Shown: positions 1-10,966, counted from the first letter of the stretch. The stretch is 64,000 nucleotides of DNA from Symsagittifera roscoffensis (GCF_963678635.1 NC_087070.1:28930048-28994047); one strand, 5' to 3'. Program-made: numbers and translations. Notes: generated by a model not told the origin, from the sequence alone.

Positions 1-1430
1 ATGCACATAGTTGCGAAAACGTTTGAAATTTACTTTTTAGCAAGTGTAAGTTTAAAAAAATGAACACTTTAATTGCAGAATGCTAATTATTATTATTAAG
101 CAAGTGTAAGTCACACAACTTTTCTGGGTTGCATAATTATTTACAACTGCTCAAACTGTTTTCCCATTAAAGGGTCAGTATAAAAGCTTTTAATGATTTT
201 CATCAAAGTATAGGGAATTTTTACAGTCTTTTTTATCGATACGTAAAATATGTCAGATTTTTATTTGAGTTACCGAATTGTTTCATATTGTAGCATGTGC
301 CAGTCGGTCATATTTGGAAGTTTGACCTTGAGGAGCACGAACTACGTAATTTTGGGAGGAAATTTAATTTTTCAAAAATTCGATTGCAGCCTGTCATGCT
401 CAACTTTCTCGCGAACACTGAAAATCTCAGAAATAGAAGATCAGAACATCTGATTTACAATCGCGGTAAAGAACATCCGATTTACAATCGCGGGAAAGAG
501 CCGTCTTATCCTGAAATAGGAGAAGAAACGATTGCGAAAGAAGAATACGATTATTCGAGCTGAACTAGAGTGAACCCTCAGTGGAAAGGTGGACAGCTGG
601 GGTGTCCCAATGGTTCAGACCAAAACTTCAATTCTTGAGTCAAAACTTATTTTTCTTGTTGAAATTAATTAGTATAAAACCTCTCAAGTTATCATACTTA
701 ATTCTCGAGTTGCTTACTGATATAGTTACTCCAATTCTTGAGTGTGCTGATATGTGAGTAACCAATTTAGTTTTCTCGAGTGTGTTTTATGATTGTTATG
801 TTGGGGTAAGGAGAGTTTTAGGTTGATCCATCCGAAATGGATCAAAGTTCCACTGTCTAATAAAAAGTAACTGTGCGGATTGTTCTGACCCTGTTTTTAA
901 CGGCGTCCGTGTATTTTGGGTATTTTGAGTCCTAAGTATGGGGACATTCTTATTTTCTAGAGTGGGGGGTATTTTGGTAGTGGCCTTTAAGCTGTAACGG
1001 GTTTTTAGTCTCATGTCGCAAGCGAACCGAATTGGCTCCGACCGTTTTGAGGTAGAAAAACACGAGAGATAGCGTCCCTGACTCTTAAGCCAATGGTTAT
1101 AGGGCCTATTCTTCTTAAGCCTCATATGTGACCGAAGTAGGCGACTGTTACAGCAGTTAGCGCCCTGTTCCACAGCATCAACACCCTTAGCACATGTGAG
1201 AAAAAGCAATACGAGAGCCTTGTTACAGCAATTCCTGGCCTATCCCTTAATGACAACTTGCTGACCAAAGAAACAACCTCCGACGATTACCGGAGACAGT
1301 CCACTGAAGAAGAAAAAGAGAGGGGTGAGAAGAGTCTGATTTGTTTTGCTTTGTGCCTTGTGAGTTTCATTACTCGTGGCCTGCAAAACAATGACCACAG
1401 TGTTTTGCTTGCTGTTTGGCTCAGACAAAT
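1..1430. other. Unassigned, repeat-like leader region
   Basis: No gene is supported here. The first 40 or so bases match the tail of the PLE copies further on (shared TGCACATAGTTGC and CGTTTGAAATTT), so the window probably opens in another element end. Bases 296-315 contain CAGTCGGTCATAT, also found in the tails of the endonuclease-bearing element at 10.05, 13.48 and 17.48 kb. A block of about 29 bp (core GATTTACAATCGCGG) is repeated twice at about 440-500. Between 625 and 785 the motif TTCTTGAGT or TTCTCGAG recurs four times. Short ORFs on both strands have no recognisable motif. Confidence 0.4.
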
Positions 1431-3959
1431 TTTAAAAAGAAAAATAACTTGGAAAATTGTGTTAGACTATTTAAAATTCTTTAAAACAATTCAAGTATCT
1501 GTACATAGACTGATATTTCTGAGAAAATGTCTGAAAAACGATCTAATACCGGCTTTATTGAAGTTTAGGGTCCTCGAGAACGAGATTTTTTGGACCAAGC
1601 TGTGCACAACTACTAAGGACTGAAAATTCTTGAGCAAATAAGGATAGGAAAAGGTACGAGGAGATGCTAATAAAAGAAAGATCACTGGTGCAAAAAGAAA
1701 CTGACGAGCAGTAGTGGTCATCCATTTTCCGCTTCCTGAGGCGTCAAGTTGAGGCAAGCTTAATTACAACATCAGAAAACCACAGAAAAATGTTAGGAAA
1801 ATTGTACGAGAGACAAAGTAAACCTCTTGGGGGAGAAATGAGCGATCAATTAAGGTACTTGATAACATTGAACTGCCTGGTTGGGTATATGAAGTGCTAT
1901 CAATGGGCCCGAAGCATCCATTAGAAACCAATTTAACGAAACACACTTTTTGGCGGAAAGCGAACTTTTTCTCTCACAATTGAAAAATCAAAAAACATTT
2001 GGTGAAACGCTATGTGAAAAAGAAACCGCGGCAAAAGAATATGCAAAAAACGTAAGGCAAACCCCAAGAGACAAAACCAATGAAAAAACGAGGGAATAAC
2101 TTGAGGAAAATGGGTTGCTGGCTGTGACTTTTGATAAGGGGGTTGATTTTAGCATAATAAGGAAAAAAACGTATGAATCAAAGCTGGAATCCTTGTCGCA
2201 ATCTGGTCATTTTGTGAAAAAAGATGCAACCACTGATGAGGTTGTACTGAAAAATGAAAAGGAGTTTAACTAAGAATTACTAGCCATGAACAAAAGAGAC
2301 CAGATAAGCGATCAGTTATTTTCTAAGATGAGGTCAACAGGGGGGGGGGGGCAACCCGCCCGTTTCTACGGTTTAACTAAAGTAGACAAGGCTGACACAC
2401 CCCTACGACTAGTACTATCACTTCCAGGCAGCTCATATGAGAATCTTAACAAAATACTTGCAAAGTTTTTTGATATCATCGATGGAGCCATTATAGAAAT
2501 CAATACTAAAGAGGCCAGAGAAACAATTGAAAACATTGCTCTAGATCCGGATGAAACCATAATATCTCTTGATTTGAAAAGTTTGTATACCAACGTTCCC
2601 CAGAAGGAGGCAATTGAAATTGCTCTACAGAAGCTGTACAGTCAGGAGTCTCCTCCTGAAATTCAAAGAGCAACCATACTTTTGAATAAGGCAGTCAGCA
2701 AAGTGTATTTCAAGTGTAATGATTCATGGTATGTACAAGTTGACGGTTTAGCAATGGGCGCGTCCCTCGCTGTAATTCTGGCAAATTTATAGCTAAAAGA
2801 GTACGAGTTTGCTCTAAGACAAGAAATACCGGTGGGAACGGAGATACACCAAATTGAGGACAAAAACGGGTTGTGCCCAAGTTGCAGCAGGAAAGTCACC
2901 TAGAGATCAAAGGGGAATGAATGCGAGAGTTGCCGAAACTGGTATCATCTAAAATGCGGAAAAATATCTGATGATGTATACGCATCAATAAACGAGATAG
3001 TCTGGTACTGTGAAAGTTACTGCCGAGCTAAGAACAAGGAGAAGGATACTCCCCAGGTGAAATTGTTCCTCAGGTATGTGGATGACATTGTTAAAACAGT
3101 CAGAGGGAGCCAAGTTGTCTTCTCGATGCCGCCAATCCTCTTCATCAAAACCTGCACTTCACTCTAGAGAAAACTAATTCGGAGGGGAATTTGCCGTTAC
3201 TGGATTTGAACATAAATGTATCGCAGGGTAGGCGTGTAACTTGCAGTTGGTATCAAAAACCAACAGATACAGAGACTATACTGAAATATAAAAACTGCGC
3301 CCCAACTCAAAAGAGTACATGTAGCTGGGAGCAATTTGATTATGCCATGGAAACTAATAGGGCGCAATGGCTGACAAATCAGTACCCTGAAAATTGGTCC
3401 GCAAAGGTGGCTTCAGAGGCCCTGTGCAAGATCATCGAGGGCAAGGGCAAGCCCCTGGATAGTGAGAGGTGTTTGTCAAATCACTCACCAAAGGATGTGA
3501 AGCATCCAATGCTGTTGGTGTAATATAGATGTAACCAGAGCCAATATTTTGCTAACAGGTTACGAAAAGTAACTAACGTTCAAGTGGTTTTCACCATAAG
3601 AAAACTAGAATCATGTTTACCATCACTGAGGTCAGCATTTACTAATGACCGCAAGTCAAGAGTGGTTTATAAACTGTCATGTAGTGCATGCACTTCCACC
3701 TATGTCGGACAAACTGTTCGACATTTGACCACTAGAATTGAGGAACATGAGAAAGCAGACTCACTGGTAGGTCTCCACCTTCAGTAATGCCAATTTGAGG
3801 GAAATAGCGCAGATCTTAGTTGGAAAATTATAGATTGGTAAAACAACCAAACAAAATTGTCAACACTAGAGGCAATACATATCAAGAAAGAGAAACCGGG
3901 CTTCAACACGCGCGATGAGTTTAGGAGCTGGGAGTTAACACTGAAACTTTAGTCCCAAA
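1431..3959 (+). pseudogene. Penelope-like element polyprotein, copy 1 (RT with internal PHD finger, GIY-YIG endonuclease), broken
   Basis: This is the longest PLE copy. PLEs are retroelements whose single protein combines a telomerase-like reverse transcriptase with, usually, a C-terminal GIY-YIG nuclease. Visible in order, with frame changes: an N-terminal region at about 1480-1570 (LIFLRKCLKNDLIPALLKF) and about 1850-1910 (ending VLSMGPKHPL), both typical of PLE N-termini; the RT start at 2350-2390 (FYGLTKV); motif A at about 2565-2600 (LDLKSLYTNVP); motif B at about 2745-2780 (GLAMGASLAVILA); a PHD-type finger at 2868-3030; motif C RYVDDI at about 3073-3090; and a GIY-YIG segment at about 3655-3790 (VVYKLSC..C, TYVGQT, EEH). 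Lesions seen: a TAG at 2790 where copies 2 and 3 have TGG, a TAG inside the finger, a frameshift near 3105, and stops in the nuclease. The element is dead as it stands, but the family is clear. It is followed by a noncoding tail and the next tandem copy. Confidence 0.85.
2868..3040 (+). other. PHD-type zinc finger inserted in the PLE reverse transcriptase (copy 1)
   Basis: In frame with the RT on both sides, the translation shows LCPSC, then after one TAG the segments ECESC and WYHLKC, then about 18 residues later WYCES. The spacing C-x2-C, C-x2-C, x4-H-x2-C, W-x-C-x2-C is the C4HC3 pattern of PHD fingers, including the Trp two residues before the penultimate Cys. In this copy the last pair reads CESYC, while copies 2 and 3 read CESCC. 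The finger lies after motif B and its following helix (LKEYEFAL) and just before motif C (RYVDDI). PHD fingers usually read histone H3 tails, so a role in choosing chromatin targets is a reasonable inference, not something the sequence proves. Confidence 0.8.
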
Positions 3960-4440
3960 ATATTTTTGGTTTTGTTATTTAAAACGTACATGTCTAAATC
4001 GAAATTATGACTCAGAAATCTTCCAGACAAATTAATTTAAAATTGTTTAATTATTTTTAGAGGTTAAAAGTTTTTTAATCTTAATAGTAATTTAGAGGTC
4101 AACCGTGATTGGCTAATTTTTTAACATGATGGTTTAGAACCAAATTGCATGTGAAATATTGTGAATAACATTTGTAAATTGATATTTTGTTGTCATTTAC
4201 ATTCGTTTTTTGTAAAAATCCTGACAATGCACATAGTTGCAAAAACGTTTGAAATTTAATTTTCAGCAAAAGTTTCTTTTTTTTACAAAATAATTTTTAA
4301 AAAGGTTAGAAATTTAACATCAAATAAACATTAAATTGTTTCTATGTTATTTTTCTATAGGTTGCCATTAAAGGATCTTCACAAAAAAACAGATAGAAAG
4401 ATTTCCTGAAACAAAAATTTTATTGTTTTTTAAGTCAAGA
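3960..4440 (+). repeat. PLE 3' noncoding tail (copy 1)
   Basis: A+T-rich noncoding segment after the nuclease, repeated almost identically at 6490-6975, with changes at 8286-8760, and after the PLE fragment at 11.78-12.18 kb. It contains TGCACATAGTTGC at 4228, also seen at 6763, 8560 and 11995. The boundary with the next unit is a stretch of about 55 bp (about 4438-4495) that matches the C-terminal coding part of the endonuclease-bearing element at 9762-9818. Confidence 0.75.
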
Positions 4441-4496
4441 GTTTCATAAGTCGAAAAGAGCAGCTTCTGGCCGCACATTTTTGGCTGCACTTCTTA

Positions 4497-6490
4497 TCTC
4501 ACAATTCTCTCACAATTGAAAAATCAAAAAACATTTGGTGAAGCGTTATGTGAAAAAGAAACCGCGACAAAAGCATATGCAAAAAACGTAAGGCAAACCC
4601 CAAGAGACAAAGCCAATGAAAAAACGAGGGAATAATTTGAAGAAAATTGGTTGCTGGCTGTGACTTTTGATAAGGGGGTTGATTTTTGCATAATGAGGAA
4701 ATAAACCAATGAATCAAAGCTGGAATCCTTGTCGCAATCTGGTCACTTTGTGAAAAAAGATGCAACCACTGATGAGGTTGTACTGAAAAATGAGAAGGAA
4801 TTTAACTAAGAATTACTAGCCATGAACAAAAGAGACGAGATAAGCGATCAGTTATATTCTAAGACTAGGTCAACAGGGGGGGGGGGGCAACCCTCCCATT
4901 TCTACGGTTTAACTAAGGTACACAAGGCTGAGACACCCCTACGACCAGTACTATCACTTCCAGGCAGCTCGTATGAGAATCTTAACAAAATACTTGCAAA
5001 GTTTTTTGACAACATCGATGGAGCCAACATAGAAATTAATACTAAAGAGGCCATAGAAACAATTGAAAACATTGCTCTAGATCCGTATGAAACCATAAAA
5101 TCTCTTGATGTGAAAAGTTTGTACACCAACGTTACCCAGAATGAGGCAATTGAAATTGCTCTACAGAAGCTGTACAGCCAGGAGTCTCCTCCTGAAATTC
5201 AAAGAGCAACCATACTTTTGAATATGGCGGTCAGCAAAGTGTATTTCAAGTGTAATGATTCATGGTATGTACAAATTGATGGTTTAGCAATGGGCGCGTC
5301 CCTCGCTGTAATTCTGGCAGTTTCATGGCTGAAAGAGTACGAGTTTGCTCTAAGACAAGAAATACCGGTGGAAACGGAGATACACCAAATTAAGGACAAA
5401 AACGGGTTGTGAACATGTTGCTGCAGGAAAGTCACCTATAGATCAAAGGGGGTTGAATGCGAGAGTTGCCGAAACTGGTATCATCTAAAATGTGGAAAAA
5501 TATCTGATGACGTATACGCATCAATAACCGAGATTGTCTGGTACTGTGAAAGCTGCTGCCGAGCTAAGAACAAGGACAAGGTTACTCCCCAGGTGAAATT
5601 GTTCCTCAGGTATGTGGATGACATTGTTAAAACAGTCAGAGGGGAGCCAAGTTGTCTTCTCGATGCCGTCAATTCTCTTCATCGAAACCTGCAGTTCACT
5701 CTAGAGAAAACTAATTCGGAGGGGATGTTGCCGTTCCTGGATTTGAACATAAATGTATCGCAGGGTAGGCGTGTAACTTGCAGTTGGCATCAAAAAACAA
5801 CAGATACAGAGACTATACTGAAATAAAGAAGCTGCGCCCCAACTCAAAAGAGTACATGTAGCTGGGAGCAATGTGATAACGCCATGGAAACTAATAGGGC
5901 GCAATGGCTGATAAATCTGTACCCTGAAAATCGGTCCGCAAAGGTGGCTTCAGAGGCCTTGTGCAAGATCATCGAGGGCAAGGGCAAGCCCCTGGATAGT
6001 GAGAGGTGTTTGTCAAATCACTCACCAAAGGACGTGAAGCATCCAATGCTGTTGGTGTAGTATAGATGTAATCAGAGCCAATATTTTGCTAACAGGTTAC
6101 GAAAATTAACTAACGTTCAGATGGTTTTCACCACAAGAAAACTAGAATTATGTTTACCATCACTGAGGTAAGCATTTACTAATGACCTCAAGTCAAGAGT
6201 GGTTTATAAACTGTCATGTAGTGGATGCAATTCCACCTATGTCGGACAAACTGTTCGCCATTTGACCACTAGAATTGAGGAACATGTGAAAGCAGACTCA
6301 CCGGTAGGCCTCCACCTTCAGTAATGCCAATTTGAGGGAAATAGCGCAGATCTTAGTTGGAAAATTATAGATTGGTAAAACAACCAAACAAAATTGTCAA
6401 CACTAGAGGCAATACATATCAAGAAAGAGAAACCGGGCTTCAACACGCGCGATGAGTTTAGGAGCTGGGAGTTAACACTGAAACTTTAGT
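4497..6490 (+). pseudogene. Penelope-like element polyprotein, copy 2, N-terminally truncated and broken
   Basis: Near-duplicate of copy 1 from the position equivalent to about 1970 onward; the first 500 or so bases of the PLE coding region are absent. The longest open stretch is 4822-5412 (196 residues): FYGLTKVHK, PVLSLPGSSYENL, LDVKSLYTNV (motif A), GLAMGASLAVILA (motif B) and LKEYEFALRQEIP. A TGA at 5410 replaces the first zinc-ligand Cys codon of the PHD finger. The remainder of the finger follows at about 5413-5560 (VECESC, WYHLKC, WYCESCC). Motif C RYVDDIVKTV lies at about 5609-5640 and opens the frame 5593-5826. GIY-YIG residues (VVYKLSC, TYVGQT) occur at about 6200-6260, and a TAG closes the region at 6488. 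Several extra stops make it non-functional. Confidence 0.85.
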
Positions 6491-7033
6491 CCCAAAATAT
6501 TTTTGGTTTTGTTATTTAAAACGTACATGTCTAAATCGAAATTATGACTCAGAAATCTTGCAGACAAATTAATTTAAAATTGTTTAATTATTTTTAGAGG
6601 TTAAAAGTTTTTTAATCTTAATAGTAATTTAGAGGTCAACCGTGATTGGCTAATTTTTTAACATGATGGTTTAGAACCAAATTGCATGTGAAATATTGTG
6701 AATAACATTTGTAAATTGATATTTTGTTGTCATTTACATTCGTTTTTTGTAAAAATCCTGACAATGCACATAGTTGCAAAAACGTTTGAAATTTAATTTT
6801 CAGCAAAAGTTTCTTTTTTTTACAAAATAATTTTTAAAAAGGTTAGAAATTTAACATCAAATAAACATTAAATTGTTTCTATGTTATTTTTCTATAGGTT
6901 GCCTTTAAAGGATCTTCACAAAAAAACAGATAGAAAGATTTCCTGAAACAAAAATTTTATTGTTTTTTAAGTCAAGAGTTTCATAAGTCGAAAAGAGCAG
7001 CTTCTGGCCGCACATTTTTGGCTGCACTTCTTA
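6491..7033 (+). repeat. PLE 3' noncoding tail (copy 2) plus junction
   Basis: Same noncoding tail as at 3960-4440, differing by few bases, and followed by the same junction to the next copy. The junction includes the short piece of the endonuclease-bearing element (GAGTTTCATAAGTCG at about 6978). Because the foreign piece is carried in both junctions, the tandem arrangement is best explained by duplication of the whole unit. Confidence 0.75.
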
Positions 7034-8286
7034 TCTCACAATTCTCTCACAATTGAAAAATCAAAAAACATTTGGTGAAGCGTTATGTGAAAAAGAAACC
7101 GCGACAAAAGCATATGCAAAAAACGTAAGGCAAACCCCAAGAGACAAAGCCAATGAAAAAACGAGGGAATAATTTGAAGAAAATTGGTTGCTGGCTGTGA
7201 CTTTTGATAAGGGGGTTGATTTTTGCATAATGAGGAAATAAACCAATGAATCAAAGCTGGAATCCTTGTCGCAATCTGGTAACTTTGTGAAAAAAGATGC
7301 AACCACTGATGAGGTTGTACTGAAAAATGAGAAGGAATTTAACTAAGAATTACTAGCCATGAACAAAAGAGACGAGATAAGCGATCAGTTATATTCTAAG
7401 ACTAGGTCAACAGGGGGGGGGGGCAACCCTCCCATTTCTACGGTTTAACTAAGGTACACAAGGCTGAGACACCCCTACGACCAGTACTATCACTTCCAGG
7501 CAGCTCGTATGAGAATCTTAACAAAATACTTGCAAAGTTTTTTGACAACATCGATGGAGCCAACATAGAAATTAATACTAAAGAGGCCATAGAAACAATT
7601 GAAAACATTGCTCTAGATCCGTATGAAACCATAAAATCTCTTGATGTGAAAAGTTTGTACACCAACGTTACCCAGAATGAGGCAATTGAAATTGCTCTAC
7701 AGAAGCTGTACAGCCAGGAGTCTCCTCCTGAAATTCAAAGAGCAACCATACTTTTGAATATGGCGGTCAGCAAAGTGTATTTCAAGTGTAATGATTCATG
7801 GTATGTACAAATTGATGGTTTAGCAATGGGCGCGTCCCTCGCTGTAATTCTGGCAGTTTCATGGCTGAAAGAGTACGAGTTTGCTCTAAGACAAGAAATA
7901 CCGGTGGAAACGGAGATACACCAAATTAAGGACAAAAACGGGTTGTGAACATGTTGCTGCAGGAAAGTCACCTATAGATCAAAGGGGGTTGAATGCGAGA
8001 GTTGCCGAAGTTGGTATCATCTAAAATGCGGAAAAATATCTGATGACGTATACGCATCAATAACCGAGATTGTCTGGTACTGTGAAAGCTGCTGCCGAGC
8101 TAAGAACAAGGAGAAGGTTACTCCCCAGGTGAAATTGTTCCTCAGGTTCTTAGTTGGAAAATTATAGATTGGTAAAACAACCAAACAAAATTGTCAACAC
8201 TAGAGGCAATACATATCAAGAAAGAGAAACCGGGCTTCAACACGCGCGATGAGTTTAGGAGCTGGGAGTTAACACTGAAACTTTAG
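7034..8286 (+). pseudogene. Penelope-like element polyprotein, copy 3, with internal deletion
   Basis: Third head-to-tail copy, almost identical to copy 2, including the same TGA in the PHD finger (7945). It has two lesions of its own. The G run coding for four Gly is 11 bases rather than 12 (about 7412-7423), which shifts the frame, so the open part starts only at 7646. About 740 bp are also missing at 8146-8150: sequence equal to CCTCAGG at 5604-5610 joins directly to sequence equal to TCTTAGTTGG at about 6348. The deletion removes motif C and the nuclease core. RT motif B and the PHD finger (about 7936-8100) remain. Confidence 0.85.
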
Positions 8287-8760
8287 TCCCAAAATATTTT
8301 TGGTTTTGTTATTTAAAACGTACATGTCTATATCGAAATTATGACTCAGAAATCTTCCAGACAAATTAATTTAAAATTGTTTAATTATTTTTAGAGGTCA
8401 AAAGTTTTTTAAATTAATAGTAATTTAGAGGTCAACCGTGATTGGCTAACTTTTTAACATGTTGGTTTAGAACCAAATTGCATGTGAAATATTTTAAATA
8501 AAATTTGTAAATTGATGTTTTGTTGTCATTTAGATTCGTTTTTTGTAAAAAACCTGACGATGCACATAGTTGCAAAAAGGTTTGAAATTTAATTTTCAGC
8601 AAAAGTTTCTTTTTTTTACAAAATGATTTTTAAAATGGTTAGAAATTTAACATCAATAAACATTAAATTGTTTCCATGTTGTTTTTCCATAGGTTGCCAT
8701 TGAAGGATCTTCACGAAAAAGGGATAGAAAAGTTTCGTGAAACATAAATTTCATTGTCTT
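8287..8760 (+). repeat. PLE 3' noncoding tail (copy 3)
   Basis: Same tail as after copies 1 and 2 but more diverged (for example AATTAATAG for CTTAATAG near 8415). It runs into the first 3.43-kb composite unit; the sequence TGCACATAGTTGC at 8560 has its next partner at 11995. Confidence 0.65.
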
Positions 8761-8984
8761 GTAAGTCAAACTGCTGCTGTTTATGTTTGAATTTGCAGAT
8801 TTAGAACATGACAAGATTACTTAAAAAACTTTCCAAGATCGCGAAAACATCACCACAAAACGTGTACTCCTGTATCACCAAAGACATAAAAGAAAAATTA
8901 TCCGTTTCAGCTAGAACTACCCCGCATGCCACAGAAAAAATGCAGGCTAGCGAGAAGAAAATGCAGGAAAATCTCAATTCAAAC

Positions 8985-10125
8985 TAAATTGTAAAGATAA
9001 TATTAGCCATCAACTTAGAGACATCGCTTCTTTGCCACTGAAAATGGGTGGTCTAAATATCAAACTACCTTCTGAGTATGAGAATTTTTTAGAATGGTCA
9101 ATTAAAACATCGTCATTCTTAAACACATACGACCCATTAGCAGCTGTATCTGGGCAAAAAAACATCCATACAAAAATTTAAACACTTAAAACTGAAAGAA
9201 CAAACCAAAAGAGAACTAACATTTTGAACAACTTGAGCGAAAATGAAAAATACGCACTTGAGCTCGCCTCCGAAAAAGGAGCCTCAAACTGGTTAAATGC
9301 ACTGCCTCTTAGCAGTTATCATCTTAACCTGAATAAAGCCGAATTCCGGGATGGAATTTATCTCAGATATGGATGGGAACCAACCAACATTCCACTCACA
9401 TGTACATATGGTCAATCTTTCGACCTTACCCACACACTTCACTGTGCAAAGGCTGAGTACATCCAGATGAGGCGGCATAACGAAAGCAGAGATACCTTTG
9501 CCATTCTCATGAGCGAGGTTTGCTTTGATGTTAAAATCGAACCGGAACTTCAGTCGTTGCAAGGCGAGAGCTGTGTCAGCAATTCAACCACAACTCAAGA
9601 AGACAGTCGACTAGATGTAAAATCAAATGGATTATGGGGCTCAAGGTTTAGTCGAACCTTCTTTGATGTCAAAGTCTTCAACCCGCACGCAAAAACTTCA
9701 CGAAGACTACTGAAAGACGCTATAAGTACCACGACACCAAAATACTCATAATACCAACAGAGAGTTTCATAAGTCGAAAAGAGCAGCTTCTGCCCGCACA
9801 TTTTTGGCTGCACTTCTGGTGCCGCACCAGCAGATACTCGGACAATGCAGCGCATAGCTGAAAAATTTAGTGAAAAAAGTGATGAAAACTACGCAGAAAC
9901 AATAAACTATATAAGATCTAAGACAAGCTTCAAGCTGCTCAGGAGCGCTATCCTTTTTATACGGGGTTGCAGATCGTAGATCAGTAAGAGCACAGTAAAA
10001 GAGTACAGTAGTATTCTCATATCTAATCTTGCTATGGGCTTTGGGCCAGTCGGTCATATGAAAGAAGAAGAAGCTTACCAGGTTTTGAGCATTCTCCAAA
10101 AAATTACAAAAAAAAACAAAGAATT
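8985..10125 (+). pseudogene. CCHC plus restriction-like endonuclease C-terminus of a retrotransposon, copy A
   Basis: 5'-truncated C-terminal region of a retrotransposon polyprotein. A first part (about 8990-9175) reads LRDIASLPLKMGGLNIKLP, then a stop at about 9180. The open frame 9224-9751 carries a C-x-[C]-x7-H-x4-C element (here CTYGQSF...H...C, with the second Cys replaced by Tyr), RRHNE, IEPELQ, then RLDVKSNGLWG and FFDVKVFNPHAK. The order zinc motif, R-H-N, RxD, DVKV resembles the restriction-like endonuclease at the C-terminus of R2-type LINEs, and I assign it on that basis. After a -1 type shift at about 9720 the reading continues to about 10125 (RSKTSFKLLRSA, ending GHMKEEEAYQVL). 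No RT domain is present in any copy here. Confidence 0.65.
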
Positions 10126-10259
10126 AATTTGCTTAGAGAGATTGAATCATTTTGCTAGTGTGCTTCATGTTGATGTGTTATTACAAAATGAATTATAATT
10201 GAACAAAATCAAAAAACTGAGAATGTCAACCAAATATACATCAAAATTAAACTATATTC

Positions 10260-10565
10260 GTAGATTTTCTATATCCACAATCATTTTATCGTCTAGTTGT
10301 TTATTGTGTTTGTTTTGATCAATACTGCTTTTTGATAAAAAAAAACTATCGGCTCAGTTTTGTCAGTGTTTAGTTCTAGGTAAGCTTTTGCAACAGAGGA
10401 AAAGTTTCTGACAAGAATCTTGATGATGGGAAGAGCAAAAAAATATACTGATCAATGCAGAAAACTAAGTTATCGTCTGCATAATGCACTACATTGCAAA
10501 AATCGGGTAATTTTTTGCTTATATCATACAGTCGGAGGTTGAAAACGATAAACTTTTCCAAAGTA
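10260..10565 (-). pseudogene. LINE reverse transcriptase fragment (YADD region)
   Basis: Minus-strand translation gives LRLYDISKKLPDFCNVVHYA followed by DDNLVF. YADD is the catalytic palm motif of non-LTR reverse transcriptases; the flanking text is the usual LYINDL...LYADDT neighbourhood. The downstream thumb-side text (LNTDKTE and similar) is visible in poorer form at 10260-10380. Equivalent fragments lie at 13690, 17695 and 19500. Confidence 0.6.
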
Positions 10566-10744
10566 CTCGAACTCGCCTTTCAAATACTCGAATGTAAATA
10601 TTATTCGTCCTTTATCTCTTCTCTTGGTTCTAAGGTGTAATTTTTTATGCTGAAAACAAAATTGACATTTTCCTAGGTTAACTTTTAAGCTGAAAACAAT
10701 TTTAACATGAAAATTATTTTGGAGAAACGCATAACACAAAGTAT

Positions 10745-10966
10745 TTATAATACAGAGGCACTGTTCTTGCGTAGAAAGACGTTTTGATCGTGGGTTCTCA
10801 GCGACATACGGGTCTGCAAGTGATTCCTACTCAGTCGCCCGTAGGAGAACGGTCGTTCTGGGTCAAATCTCCCTGGCTTCAGATTCTTAACGACATTCTT
10901 AACGATAACTGCAACAGTTGACTTTGACTGTCTCTTGAATGCCGCAAATGTCAAGGGAGTAGACAT
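10745..10966 (-). CDS. Unrecognised ORF, composite copy A
   Basis: A 73-residue open frame starting MSTPLTFAAFKRQSKST and rich in Arg, Lys and Ser. It is retained as an open frame, longer and 80% or more similar, in the second composite unit (14121-14423). No motif was recognised. It could be part of the neighbouring element's structural protein or a chance frame kept by recent duplication. Confidence 0.3.
   Translation of the reverse strand: MSTPLTFAAFKRQSKSTVAVIVKNVVKNLKPGRFDPERPFSYGRLSRNHLQTRMSLRTHDQNVFLRKNSASVL

Larger units (their letters stand above)
1981..8560 (+). repeat. Tandem array of PLE units, period about 2,536 bp
   Basis: The sequence TGAAAAATCAAAAAACATTT begins at 1981, 4517 and 7054, giving periods of 2,536 and 2,537 bp. 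TGCACATAGTTGC at 4228 and 6763 repeats with the same spacing. Copies 2 and 3 share a private stop codon and are nearly identical; copy 1 is more distant. PLEs are known for tandem or partly tandem insertions, but here the shared junction containing a piece of another element points to unequal exchange or segmental duplication. Confidence 0.85.

Noticed and set aside
796-1209. 137-residue minus-strand ORF
   Set aside because: No motif, no conserved partner in the window, and no splice or element context; could be chance.
4499-4765. Minus-strand ORFs of 88 and 61 residues, repeated at 7036
   Set aside because: Complement of the PLE N-terminal region; repeated only because the unit is repeated.
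1981-8560. LTR retrotransposon structure for the tandem units
   Set aside because: No TG...CA ends or integrase; the coding text is clearly PLE RT plus GIY-YIG.
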